DNA from: Danio rerio
Lineage: Eukaryota > Chordata > Actinopteri > Cypriniformes > Danionidae
NCBI RefSeq assembly: GCF_049306965.1
Contig: NC_133196.1
Location: forward strand, 17,483,001 to 17,547,000
DNA length: 64,000 bases
Reading direction: 5' to 3'
Part shown: positions 25,501-45,470 of the stretch, one piece after another
Layout: every line of letters starts with the position of its first letter
Position numbering within the stretch: position 1 is the first letter of the stretch
Translations under genes and position numbers: made by a program
The notes under the pieces: model-generated
The model's database searches: none
Told to the model about the DNA's origin: nothing
Seen by the model: only the letters and a program-made list of their open reading frames with translations

Positions 25501-28500
25501 ACATTAGATTTCTGTACCTCAACACTATTAAGACTCCCAAGAAAACATTCTCAATCAATCTAAACTAATGAATTCTTTCCAACAGATTTATTCAAGTCAT
25601 TTGGTAAAATTGGATTCATATCGCAATAAACAGTGGAAGTCAGAATTATTAGCCCCCCTGTTTATTTATTTATTTTTTTTGTTTAACAGCGAGAAGATTT
25701 TTTTCAACACATTTCTGACCATAATAGTTTTAATAAATCATTTCTAATAACTGATTTATTTTATCTTTGCCATGATGACAGTAAATAATATTTTACTAGA
25801 TATTTTTCAAGACACCTCTAGACTTAGTGACATTTAAAGGCTTAACTAGGTTTTAATTAGGTTGACTAGGCAGGTTAGGGTAATTAGGCAAGTTACTGTA
25901 TAATGATGGTTTGCCCTGTAGACTATCAATAAAATATAGCTTAAAGGGGCTAATAATTTTGACCTTAATTTTTTTTTTTTTTTTATGTAAAACTGCTTTC
26001 ATTCTAGCCGAAATAAAACAAAAGACTTTCACCAGGAAAAAATATTATCAGACATACTGTGAAAATTTTCTTGCTCTGTTAAACATAGTTTTGGAAATAT
26101 TTTAAGAAAAAAAAAATCAAAGGGGGGCTAACAATTCTTCAACTGCATATTGGAGCCCTATTTTAATTATTTTAATCCTACCCCTTTACTAAACCAAGCT
26201 AAAGCTAAATATTAATAAAGAGCAAGTTTAGATGCTTATTTGAGGCAAAAGTTATAGTTAATAGTTAGTCAATAGTGTGAACTGCTTCCCAAATAAAAAT
26301 GTGACCTAAATAAGTAGCCAATTTTTTACCGTGAATCACTTTCTGACAGATGCTCTTGGCTGGAATATTAAACAAAAAAAAAAAAAAAAAAGTTGAATAC
26401 AAACAGATGTGATTTAAATTTTTCCTTTAAGAGGGAAAAATCTTTAACTAGAAGTTGCTGGTCAATAAATGTTCACGCAAGAACACATCTGTTGAAGTGC
26501 TGTAGAAAAACAGCTGTGTTGAGTGACTGGTCCGTTTGTTTACCTCTCATTATTTATTCAAGATCTGAATACTATTTTTACATACAGGATCCATTTCAGC
26601 TTTTTAAATGTATATACATTTTTAGCTAAAACCATATGCAGGGTTCAACGATAAGGATTTTTTCTACTGGCCCGATTGAATTACTGGTTCATATTTTTAC
26701 TTGGCCTGCCAATATTTTCACTGGCACCACCAAAAAAGAAAAAGTTAATAGCCATTTCTTAGCCACATATTTTAAATATTGTGTCAAAATGTTTGTAAGT
26801 CTAAAGTTTAAATATTTAAAAAATGTTAATAAATGTATAACGAGCAACATTCAATGTGTTATGCAAAAAAAAAAAAAAAAAAGTAGTATGGATAATGTGC
26901 AGGTAGTTTATTAAAAAACAAAAAGTAGCTGACCTGCCAAACTGAGGGCAAACTGTACAAAACATCACTTCATTTTTTATTTATGTTATACCCTCGTAAA
27001 TCTCAGATTCCAGGTTAGAAACAGATGTTTTCTTTTAGCATCATAATTTGATGTTGCCACCATGTTGCCGTCTCTTCGCTGTACTGGTTGTTACGAAAAA
27101 ATAACGTGCTCACAACATCCAATAAGATAAGAGGAATCGAAAAGCAATATGGCGTTCAAAACATCACAGAGAAGGTAGCATTTGAAGGCTTAAAAACACA
27201 AACTGTTTCTCGATTCTAAAACTGTATTTGCACACAATTGACAAAAGGTTGCGGACAAATTTTGTGACATAGGCAGCAATGCCTTAATCAGGCCAGTAAC
27301 GATCCTGTCTTCTGTCCCGAGAATTTCGCACACTGGCCTCGGGCCATCAGGCGGTCCTTATTGTTGAGCCCCAATATGGTATCTTATAAGGAACTTTTCA
27401 CTAATTAGTGAATGTACAATTGATTCAGTTTTGAAAGTTGTCACATTTTAACCAATGCATTATTCATTTGTTATTAACTAAAAATGTGAATTTGTTTAAA
27501 ATCTCAGTATTGTATAAACCACACAAAACTTTTTTGATTTTTGAAATATATGATTGCATGACATTTTTAAGAACATGCAAGCTGAAAATTACCAGTATTT
27601 TTGTCTTATATTTCACATCGAATTGATTTAATGTTACATAGGCCTATATTTCCTCTGGTAATGTCTAAACATTTTTTAGATCCTGCAAAGCAGTTGGGTC
27701 TGATGTAAACAGCTGCACATAAACACCAATCCTGACCACACTGTTTTATAAGCTGTTCTTACAAGGAAAAGTTAAAGCTGCTCTATGCCTGCTCGTAAAG
27801 TTCACAATAGCCAGACTAAATTATGCTGACTCTAAATGACTCCAGGCACTTGTATCAAAGCATACAGTGGTCATTTAAGTGAAAATACATTCATGTAATT
27901 TTCGGTATTGAGGTAAAGTTAGTTTTATATTCGCATATCCATACAATGACTGACAACTTGTGACACGCTCCCTACATTGTTTGCCATGGTACTGTTGTAA
28001 AAAAATCAATGAGCGAGTGAAAAGAAGAGAGAGAACCCAGTCCAGGAGACTCGAAACAAGCAGAATTCCTTTATTGAGACGTGTTGGTTAATCTGCAGTC
28101 ATACAGCGTCTTTAAGATGTTCATGTGTCTGCAAGAGCCTACTAGAGGTCCGCAGTCTGCAAGTTCTTTCACAAGTCTCTCACAAGTCTCACACAAGTCT
28201 GAATTAGTCTGAATTAAGACAAAGATTTCATGGCTATATTGTGTTCTTAGGAGGAGGGGATATAGCTAAACAAAGCATGCAAATTAAGGGTTGGAGTCAG
28301 CATGGCATAGGTGTTAAAAAACAGCCCAGCTACTGACCACACAAGTTAATCAACATAGGGTTTCTGTAGCATAAAAGCAACACCCGAAGACAAAGACAGA
28401 GTCGTTTAAAGCATTTGCATCACTGGCTTAGCCTGTAGTGAGAGAGATAAAGGTTAAATGTCCCTCCTAGCGGGGATGTTAATGAAATTATATAATTAAA

Positions 28501-29396
28501 AACCAGAGAATATAACTTTTCAGTTATACGTAGATTATTGTTAATTTGAAATTAGATGATATAAATTTATATTTCCACAGTACTTTGAATATTCGGTCTG
28601 AAACCACATGCAAGTATGAATTTGAAAACAACACTAATTTAATTGTCTTTGAACAATGTTGTACTTTGATAGTCACTGGCTGCTAATGATTACACTATTT
28701 AGAATTTGCAAAAAATAGTTTTCTGAAGTTATGTTATTAAGGAGAAATCTGAATGTGTAAAATATAAAACCTAATTTACGGGCAGCTGTCTAGAAACTTT
28801 CATGCCACTTTAAAAGTGCTTCTCTGACACATTTCCATTTAATTCATACACAAAAACACCTTTATAAACAGCATAGATGATTTACTTTAAATCAACTTAA
28901 CTCATTGGCAGCTGTTTGACTATCACACCTTGAAATGTTGTTATAGTATAAAATCTTTAAAAGCCCCTTGTGGAAAACATAAGAACTGCTCAATAACGAC
29001 CAATGAAACTTGGTCCTGACAACATATGAAAAATAATTACCATCTTTATCTCAAGCAGTCCAAAAAAACTCGTTTGCAAAATGGTAATATACACGTAAGT
29101 TACGTGTTGTAGATGAATTATATGTACTTAAATGGGCCTAATGCATGTGTAACAATGGCAACGTTAACGGTACACATATTTTACAAGGCCTGCAACTAGT
29201 TAATTTAAAAGTCTTTATAAAATTATGTAAAGTTATGATGCAAACCTTGAACTCTGCACTAACGTTAAATCACTTTAGTCCAGTAAGTTCAAATCTGAAC
29301 GCAGCGTTTGAACAGTTTAGCTAACAACTTTAGCAGGCTAACGAAAAACTCGTAGCATTTCGTGCCTAAACTTCCACTCACCACAAAAGCGGACAT
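16533..29396 (-). CDS. C2H2 zinc-finger / coiled-coil protein, eight coding exons, unnamed
   Basis: Exons in transcript order: 29382-29396, 24925-25123, 24655-24845, 21741-21911, 21499-21657, 20210-20344, 19993-20085, 16533-16973. They total 1,404 nt, or 467 aa, and every phase fits with GT-AG borders. Residues about 25-70 hold a Cys/His cluster with CPLC-x14-H-x4-H. Residues about 72-118 hold CCIHC followed by a classic finger, C-Y-R-C-x12-H-x3-H (HCYRCRNGFNRRDEAIKHYK). A Ser/Thr/acidic middle follows. Next is a leucine-rich coiled coil (LLELHQQIDTLHQEKESMEK, then LRAEIKQLKEQVASL), and an acidic C-terminal exon opens with MESLEAQHKELLQAQLASLR. Two fingers plus a coiled coil suggest a nuclear DNA-binding or adaptor protein. 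That is inference; I could not recall the named orthologue. The first coding exon is only five codons (MSAFV). Confidence 0.85.
18362..18673 (-). repeat. HE1/DANA-type SINE, 3' part (split by a transposon)
   Basis: On the minus strand this is the body and tail of the SINE (plus strand: CAGCTTAGTCC..GGGGTCGCCACAGTGG..GCGGATGCCCTTCCAGCTGC..AACATGCAAACTCCACACAG). It stops abruptly at CTTCTTGCTGTGA, where a transposon begins; the tRNA-derived head resumes at 19883. Confidence 0.85.
18674..19882. mobile_element. Unclassified DNA transposon with ~55-bp perfect inverted repeats, nested in a SINE
   Basis: Starts CGCCTGTTTCACACCGCAAG and ends with its exact reverse complement CTTGCGGTGTGAAACAGGCG. 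The inverted identity runs about 55 bp inward through GCAGCGCG. The flanking SINE is cut so that TGA is present on both sides (18671-18673 and 19883-19885), a 3-bp target duplication. The 1,209-bp interior has no convincing transposase. The GC-rich ends stand out in AT-rich DNA. A 3-bp duplication suits a Harbinger-like or CACTA-like mechanism, but TGA is not the usual Harbinger TWA target, so the class is left open. Confidence 0.8.
19883..19918 (-). repeat. HE1/DANA-type SINE, tRNA-derived head (split by a transposon)
   Basis: TGAGGCGACAGTACTAACCA then CAGAGCCACTGTGTTGC continues the SINE interrupted at 18673. It is the reverse complement of the 5' tRNA-like start. Confidence 0.8.
20819..21179 (-). 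repeat. Full-length HE1/DANA-type SINE with 16-bp target duplication
   Basis: A complete minus-strand copy. The tRNA-derived head is at the right (ends ..CTACTGGGCCACTGCGTTGCC, with a B-box-like block rc of GGCTCAAACCAGTGAC). The body and the GAATGAAT-type tail are at the left. The identical 16-mer TGTTTATTTATATTCA flanks it at 20803-20818 and 21180-21195, the L1-type target duplication of retroposition. It lies in an intron of the zinc-finger gene. Confidence 0.9.
22608..22660 (+). repeat. 5'-truncated HE1/DANA-type SINE with 17-bp target duplication
   Basis: Only about 50 bp of SINE tail (GCGGGTCATTCCACTGTGAT..GAAGGAAAATGAATGA). It is flanked by AATCTGTCAAGTAAGTG on both sides (22591-22607 and 22661-22677). 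The direct repeat shows that this tiny fragment was inserted as a truncated copy, not left by later deletion. Confidence 0.8.
25218..25625. repeat. Dispersed repeat, CACAATATATCG-type
   Basis: The left edge GCTGCACAATATATCGTTTC and the right edge GGATTCATATCGCAATAA resemble inverted termini. I recognise the sequence as a common zebrafish repeat. No coding region. Intronic in the zinc-finger gene. Confidence 0.45.
25631..26145. mobile_element. AT-rich MITE with inverted repeats (copy 2)
   Basis: The left end CAGTGGAAGTCAGAATTATT continues to AGCCCCCC. The right end, GGGGGGCTAACAATTCTTCA then ACTG, is its inverted partner. The interior matches the 39225-39469 copy (AGGCTTAACTAGG..GGTTAGGGTAATTAGGCAAG). 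Intronic in the zinc-finger gene. Confidence 0.75.
26640..27373. mobile_element. Probable hAT-like non-autonomous element
   Basis: The left edge AGGGTTCAACGATAAGGATT and the right edge GGTCCTTATTGTTGAGCCCC are imperfect inverted repeats. Both are followed inward by a CTGGCCCG/CGGGCC-type block (TACTGGCCCGATTGAATTAC and CTGGCCTCGGGCCATC). No coding frame is convincing. No clean 8-bp duplication is visible, so the superfamily is a guess. Confidence 0.5.
28011..28490 (-). repeat. Possible solo LTR fossil
   Basis: In minus orientation the block carries an AATAAA-type signal (plus-strand TTTATTGAGACG near 28069). It is followed by about 50 nt ending near the CTCGCTCATTG edge, an R-U5-like arrangement. 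No internal retroviral region adjoins it. Terminal duplications could not be fixed, so this is a weak call. If real it is an old solitary LTR. Confidence 0.25.
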
Positions 29397-29847
29397 GCTG
29401 TAGATATTATACAGAAATCCGCTTCAAAATCCACCGGTTGTTGTAGTATTTAGCCTATGAAACATACCATTTCAGAGCGTCTGTGTGTGGTTCGTCATCT
29501 TTGTGTACACACATTCACCTGCGGGTTTCGTCGAGATAACACCGATGAATGCGTTGACGACATGGCATTATCAGAGTTCAACGTAAATTTATTTCATTGG
29601 CCACCATCATATTTTGTGTAATTGTAAACCAATCAGGACCCGATTCGATGAGTAAGGGATGCCGTCACGATGCACGTACACAGAGAAAAGATTTAAAAAA
29701 AATCCGTGATATACAGTATCCATAAATATGTAAGGATACATTTTCTGTATTTTATCACGATAATTTCTCCAAATAACTATATATATTCATATACTTCATG
29801 TCCTGCTTTTAAGTTTTAATCGCTATAAATGAGCAATAGCTATGTAA

Positions 29848-29919
29848 GGGGATGTAGCTCAGTGGTAGAGCGCATGCTTTGCATGTATGAGGCCCCGGGT
29901 TCAATCCCCGGCATCTCCA
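29848..29919 (+). tRNA. tRNA-Ala (anticodon TGC)
   Basis: A complete 72-nt cloverleaf. The acceptor stem is GGGGATG/CATCTCC (with a G-T pair), the D arm is GCTC..GAGC, and the anticodon stem is CATGC/GTATG around the loop TTTGCAT (anticodon TGC). The T arm is CCGGG-TTCAATC-CCCGG, and the discriminator base is A. The internal A box (TAGCTCAGTGG) and B box (GGGTTCAATCC) are intact. The RNA polymerase III terminator TTTT follows at 29921-29924. It decodes GCA and wobble alanine codons. It sits between the first exon of the zinc-finger gene and the 3' end of cyb561a3, on the opposite strand to both. No intron. Confidence 0.97.
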
Positions 29920-30043
29920 CTTTTCGAAAATCTAACGAGTTAGATTTGTAGATGAGCTCTACTTCAACACGAGATTGAATTAAACAATTATTAATAAACA
30001 TTATATATGTGGTACTAGGCAAACGGATTCTTTGTACACAGAA

Positions 30044-30049
30044 CGGTTT
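30044..30049 (-). promoter_or_regulatory. cyb561a3: Candidate poly(A) signal of cyb561a3
   Basis: TTTATT on the plus strand gives AATAAA on the minus strand, about 245 nt past the proposed stop codon at 30292-30294. Confidence 0.4.
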
Positions 30050-30291
30050 ATTGAGTTACATTTTCTTGCAATTTCCTTGCTAACTCAACTCAACTCACTT
30101 TCTATAGCACTTTCACAAACCACAATGATTACCAAAGTTCTGTACATAAAACGCATGCAAATATACACAAAACCAAAATACATAAACTCACATCAAATGA
30201 TTAACAGCTAAAGAAAATAAGTCTGTTATTATAAGTGTTTTGCAATTTTCTTGCTAACCACAAGAGGTCTGTCTCTAACTGACAAGGTATA

Positions 30292-39848
<9,557 letters not shown>

Positions 39849-40342
39849 CTGTGTGTGTAAAGCAGACGGCGGTATAAAGTAAAGATTTCAGAGCAAACAG
39901 AATATTAGTCATTTCCTAATGTCTTTTACATTTAGAGCATACTCAATAGCTTTATAATTTTTCAGTAACCTTGAACACTACAACAGTTTCATAACATAAA
40001 AGTGCATGCTTCAATTTTTTAATTAAAAAAGATCTTCCATAAACTGTATAATCATTTTAGGCTCATTAAAATCTTACCTTACAATATTTCTGACAGTCAG
40101 TGGACAGATTTTTCCCTCCTAAGTTTGTGTCTTTGGCTTTCTTTTATGCGTCCAACCCAAGAGAGATGTTCTGCAAGTCATGGTCATGCTGTTAACTTAT
40201 TCAATGTCTGTGTAAAAATTTGTGCCGCCTCAGTGGTTGAATAAGAAATGGTATTTGTGTGTTTTGAAGGCTTCAGATTTCTATTAAACCCATAATCATT
40301 TAGATTTTTACTAAAGTTAACATACTTGTATTTTTCCCCTCA

Positions 40343-40760
40343 CTGTAAAACCCAACAGCCAACTTTATCAAATGAAATGAGTGTAGTTAACTCAAAATTT
40401 GCTGAAAGTTAATTCTACTCATTCGAAAAGAGTTTTGAACTCTGTGTTGAAGGAAATGAGTTAATTAAATACCTCATTATTCAACTTAAATAAAGTAAGT
40501 TCACGGTACTCATATAGATTTTTTTTATCTCAAATGGTTTGTAGCAATTGGTTTCCTCAAACAGTTTAAGTCGCCTTAACGTATCAGGTTTTACAGTCCT
40601 CAGTTGGTTTGAGTTCTCTTTATTTATTGAGTTTTACTGTGCTCAAATTGCATCGTTACTCAAATTGATTAAGTTTACAGTACTCATTAATATTAGTTTT
40701 TAACTTTTAAGATTTGTTGCAATCAGTTTCCTCAAATGGTTTGAGTTACGTTCAAATTTT
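40343..40760. mobile_element. EnSpm/CACTA-like terminal region
   Basis: Begins CACTGTAAAACCCAACAGCC and continues with repeated short blocks (GTTAACTCAAAATTTGCTGA, TTCCTCAAACAGTTTAAGT, TTTCCTCAAATGGTTTGAGT). CACTG ends plus tandem subterminal motifs are the style of fish CACTA elements. The opposite end is not identified. Confidence 0.5.
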
Positions 40761-41225
40761 TTTGTTGGAAAGAGAAGACCTTGGCTTAACCAAAGATGAG
40801 CTTGAAGTCACATGACATGTAGTGTTTTTCTGTGGCACGATTTCTGACAGGCTGTCGTTTATTGTTATTTGCTGAATGCAAATGACAACGTCAATAAAAA
40901 CAAAGGATCAAATTTTGTCAGATCCACAAAAAAATCTGAAACATCACCTCCAGTAAGCTGTGATGACATATTCACAACTCAAATTAGTTTTTATCAAATG
41001 AGTTTTTTGTTAATGGATCAAATGTATAAGTTGCCAAATGGCAACACTGTCCAATAGTGGAATGTGCAGTATTGCAATGGGTTAGCTAGCTAGCAAGGTC
41101 AGCTGTAATCTTTTAAGTTCTAACAATAACAACATGAATGCCAGTAATATATTGTTGATTAGTCATATGTTAAAGGCATTTGAATTATGGATATAATGGC
41201 AATATTTTTGATTATATATAAATAC

Positions 41226-41393
41226 AGAGAACAGTGTATTAGTGAGGACCACCATGTTCTATGATAAGTGAAAGAAGAAAATGAGAGAACTGGCTCTTCC
41301 TGCAAATGAAAGTGAGGATAAGATGGGTTTTAGTGACCATGAGAATAATGCAGATTGGACATTTGTTAAGAACAGTGATGGAGACAATTCAGG
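41226..41393 (+). other. Exon-like segment, unassigned
   Basis: An open acidic stretch starts at ATG 41284 (MRELALPANESEDKMGFSDH, then ENNADWTFVKNSDGDNSG) and runs exactly into the strong donor GGTAAGTTAG at 41392. No partner exon was found. It may be a transposon-derived exon, since acidic N-termini like this occur in domesticated or autonomous DNA transposons, or chance. It lies just inside a CACTA-like end. Confidence 0.25.
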
Positions 41394-42059
41394 TAAGTTA
41401 GCTCAGAGGCAGATAAGAGAGGCGTAGTATAGTATATAGTATAATACATAAACATTGTTAGCTAGTAGCTACATTATTCTGATGCATCTGGATATATTAG
41501 ACTTGCTACTTATTTGTTATATTTACTGGAGAAAAAAAAATTTACTTTATGTTGTATGATTATTCAATATTATTATTTTCTCAATAATATTCAGCAGAAC
41601 ATAATGGAACAAATGAAAGCTTTTGGAATATGAGTTGTTGGAAAGTATGTGGTAAGGAGCTATAAGTTATAATTTATAAGTTCTGTGTTCAAGCTTATAA
41701 TAATGCAACACAAATTAAATAGTTTCAAACAACAAAATTATTAATTATAAGGAAAATTCTACATTTGAAATTTTTAAGTTGAATCCACTGTTGGACGTTG
41801 TTGCCATATTGCAACATATTATAAAGTACCTTTAAAAAAAATCCAAAAAAATATTTGGACATAACTTTAAGTCAAGCCATTCTAAGAACAGAAAAACAGT
41901 CAGATATTTTTATATAGATTTATCATAATGTGTCAGTAGAGGGTTAAATGTCACATAGACCATTCAAGCACCTGTATTGCCCCCAAAATGGGACTATGTA
42001 AATAGCAGAAATCAGTACAGAAATCACTTAAGTCACTAAAGTTCTATTCACAGAACACG

Positions 42060-42440
42060 TTGTATTCCTAAAATTCTGCACAAGACTTTTGGCCAGCGGA
42101 GAAATTAAAATGGTCGTGCCCAACTGAGTCTGGTTCTCTCAAGGTTTTTTTTCTTCAGTCCCATCAGGTGAAGTTTTTTTTCCCTCTCCGCTGTCGCCAC
42201 TGCCTCGCATGGTTCAGGATTGGTAGAGCTACGCATCGATGAATTGGCTCTTCAGTGTTTGAACTCTCAGTAATGATTAAATCACACTGAACTGAGCTAA
42301 ACTGAACTGAACTGAACTTAAACACTAAAACCTGAACCACACTGTTCCAGTTACTATGACCATTTATGTGAAGCTGCTTCGACACAATCTACATTGTAAA
42401 AGCGCTATACAAATAAAGCTGAATTGAATTGAATTGAATT
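42060..42440 (+). repeat. Retroposon 3' end, L2-type tail (copy 2)
   Basis: The same tail as 4555-4785 but longer: AAGCTGCTTCGACACAATCT, ACATTGTAAAAGCGCTATAC and AAATAAAGCTGAATTGAATT. A (GAACT)n-like stretch and TCTCAAGGTTTTTTTTCTTC lie upstream. The minus-strand ORF across it is an artefact. Confidence 0.6.
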
Positions 42441-43068
42441 AAAATGTATTTTCTTTTAGTGCTGTGTCATGAATGAGCAAGCACCACAAAAGCAGTAGTG
42501 TCACTCTGATGAAGCGTGTTTTGTGAAATTTACAATGTCATGCTATGTTCTTTCCCATAATAAGCTGTCATGAGAGCAGATAGAATGCAAATGCAACATG
42601 ATACATCCTTTTAAATTCCAGCAAGAGGCGAATATCTTGAACTTAATCGAAATGACATGTTTTCGCCATGCTGGACAGAATAAGTGGGATTATACAAGAA
42701 TTGATCTGGAGAATTTAGATGGAGATGAATATAATTTATAGGCTATAATAAAAGTAAACTACTATGTGTCCTTTATCTGCCAGTCACTAACTGGCATTTG
42801 CATGACATCAAATACCACTGGCCGGCAACTCTTATTATATTAAAGCAATTGCTATATCTTTTCAGACCACAAGTCATGTGTCATGTTTTGGCTGTTTTTA
42901 AATCCCAAAACACAAAGGTCTTCTTTGTGCAGACAGTATTCATAGACTCTAAAAAAGGAACTGATACAAATGCATTTACTGAAGAGAAGTAAAACTAAGT
43001 AGTGGACTACAACAACTGAGGATGGTTATGTGCATTGAAGGCATTTACAAACAAACAAGACAGCATGA

Positions 43069-43416
43069 TTATATGTCATAGATTAAAATGGAAGATCCAG
43101 AAGGTACGGGCATGCAGAGAAAAACATGCTTAATGCAGATTTCTTTATCGTCCTCATCCTCAATGAACAGTGATATATATTGGCTGTCCTGCCATGGAAG
43201 CTCACCGTTTTCAGAAACTAGGATACGGTAGTTTGGAACGTCAGGTCGAAAGCAGAACTTCTTGAATACAGAATCCGGCAGTATAGTGTCTGTCACATCT
43301 TGGCCAGCGTGTCTGGTAATGAAGGCTTCAATATCCAACTTCTCTTTGCTGATAAAGGCTCGCACATTCCTGCTACTCCTGTTCTGCACGCTGGTTGTAG
43401 CGTTTTTGTTGCCCAT
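43069..43416 (-). CDS. Hypothetical 115-aa protein, single coding exon
   Basis: An uninterrupted frame of 115 codons on the minus strand. It has a near-ideal start context (AACAATGG) and an acceptor-like TCATCAG about 20 nt upstream that would join it to a 5' UTR exon. The protein begins MGNKNATT, so Gly2 could be myristoylated, though position 6 is Ala rather than the preferred Ser/Thr. It has no signal peptide or transmembrane segment. A mixed charged and aromatic body includes FCFRPDVPNYRIL and YISLFIEDEDDKEICIKHVF. I do not recognise the family. Length, start context and sensible composition favour a real gene, but no poly(A) signal was seen close by, so it could also be a retained pseudogene exon. 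Confidence 0.5.
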   Translation of the reverse strand: MGNKNATTSVQNRSSRNVRAFISKEKLDIEAFITRHAGQDVTDTILPDSVFKKFCFRPDVPNYRILVSENGELPWQDSQYISLFIEDEDDKEICIKHVFLCMPVPSGSSILIYDI

Positions 43417-43617
43417 TGTTTTCAGTATGCCTGATGACAGTACACATATGTTAAATGCAAAGAAACAGCATTAGTATGAATGTGTAGGTAAAACAGGTGC
43501 TTCAGAGCTGAACTGAGGATGTCTTTTAAAACCTAAGTCATTTCCTGGATTTTAAATTAGGTAAGTAAATGTATAAAGAACTGGTTTTCATGTTTTAAAG
43601 GGGACCTATAATGCAAA

Positions 43618-43624
<7 letters not shown>

Positions 43625-43707
<83 letters not shown>
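43625..43707. repeat. (TA)n microsatellite
   Basis: About 80 bp of uninterrupted TA upstream of the 115-aa ORF. Confidence 0.96.
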
Positions 43708-43709
<2 letters not shown>

Positions 43710-43917
43710 TTTTATGAGGGGTTTAAACATCATTGTGTGCTCTATAAAACCTAACAGCGAAAATCACTAAATGAATAAGTTAGTTGAATAGTTTATAATT
43801 AAAAAAAAAAAAGTTACTTTGACTTAATGAAAAAAGAGTTATGGCAACTGATAAACTGATGATATTGAGCAGAACCAAATGAGTTATGAATTAATTAATT
43901 ATAATAGTTAACTCTAA

Positions 43918-44098
43918 TGCGCTAAAAAAAAAATTCCAAAGAAGATTCCTTGGGTTTACTCAATTTTTTAAGTCAATTGGTTGTAAACAATTAATTTAGG
44001 TTGAGTTTAAACAGACTAATTAAGTTGAACATTACTAAATTTAATTTGCATGTTTAAATTCAACTGATAAATTGTTTGCAATCATCATTTTTCAGTGT
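43918..44098. mobile_element. EnSpm/CACTA-like terminal region
   Basis: Ends ..CAATCATCATTTTTCAGTG, the inverted form of a CACTGAAAAATG terminus. It is preceded by tandem subterminal motifs (AAGTCAATTGGTTGTAAAC, TTAGGTTGAGTTTAAAC). It is not a perfect inverted match to the 40343 end, so probably a separate insertion. Confidence 0.45.
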
Positions 44099-44478
44099 GC
44101 TTGAAGTTAATTTAAATTGTTTGTTCTAGCTTTTGTCTATAGCAAACAATAAAATAATTTAAACAAGATTATAAAGACCTAAAATGGAGGCTCTTTTTGA
44201 TGTCAGTGGTTAAAAACTAACTCAATGAAACAGTGCATAGTATCTCAGAAACAAAAAAAAATAGTTTTTGTTATTCAGGCACAATTAGGATCAAAAGCTC
44301 ATAAAGGGCCAGTTTTAAAGAGTTATAAAACATTATTTGTGGGTTATTTTGAGCTGAAACCACAAATTCACATTAGTCTTATGGACGGACAGATGGACGG
44401 ACAGATGGACAGACAGACGGACAGACGGAAGGATGGATGGACGGATCAAGCAAAAAACAAACAAGTTTTGGGTGGCGT

Positions 44479-44640
<162 letters not shown>

Positions 44641-45275
44641 GAAATGACTCTGAAATTATGAGCTTTGCACAATTATTACTATAATTATCAGTAAACATTG
44701 TTAAATCACATTTGTATTTCAAATATAAATGTAAGAATGAAGGGTAAATGTTCTTTGAGATACAGACATTGCAGAAATTATATAATAGCAACTATTGTGT
44801 ATTAGACCTAAGGTCAGCACTGACTTCACAGTGACTTTAGATTTGATATTACACAATTGTGATTGTAAGGGGTGAAAACAAAAGTCATAGGACCCCGTCT
44901 GTGACCACCGCTGACCTCCATCTGGGAGATAAATTGGCTTCTATTCTTTGGCATCTTGTTGGCTATAACTGAAGTGTACGCTTTGATTATTTTCATTGCT
45001 TTCTCTTTGTTACTTGTCCTCACACTCTCCACTTTCCTCTATGTCCTCCTTGAATAAGTGTTATTTGACTTTGTTCATGAAGCAAAGGGTACCTCAAAAA
45101 TGAAAGGCCGTTCTTTCTTTTGTGCTCCTCAAGTCACAAAACAGAAAGGCAACAATATTTCTCTGATCAAATGCAGTGCTTTTATGGGCACCCTTAAAAA
45201 AACAATGGCTCTCATTCTCATTTGGACCTCCTTTTTCATTCTGTTCAAGGTCACAAAAAATTCAAATGCTTAGTG
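44641..45275. other. Intergenic DNA, no gene seen
   Basis: Short open frames on both strands (for example minus 44826-45032) show no family resemblance and no supporting splice pattern. Confidence 0.45.
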
Positions 45276-45470
45276 CAGTGTTTCTCAACCTTGTTCCTGA
45301 AGGCACATCAATATTACATATTTTAGATAACTCGCTTATCTGACCCATTCATTTCAGGTTTTGGAGTCTCTTCTAATGTTTTGATGAGTTAATTCAGATG
45401 TGTTTGATTAGGAAGAGTTTGAAAATGTGTACTGTTGGTGTGCCTTCAGGAACAGGTTTGGGAAATACTG
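45276..45470. mobile_element. hAT-type MITE
   Basis: The left end CAGTGTTTCTCAACCTTGTT continues CCTGAAGGCA. The right end TGCCTTCAGGAACAGGTTTG continues GGAAATACTG, its inverted partner. Length is 195 bp, the same as the 1848-2042 MITE, with related ends. The flanking octamers (GCTTAGTG and TTCCAGTG) match only partly. Confidence 0.7.

Noticed and set aside
29840-30022. 60-aa minus-strand frame over the tRNA gene
   Set aside because: Antisense of the tRNA. The MPGIEPGA-type peptide is a familiar false protein from tRNA complements.
40343-44098. One complete CACTA transposon spanning both CACTG-type ends
   Set aside because: The two ends differ in sequence just inside CACTG, and no transposase lies between them, so they are better read as two separate fragments.
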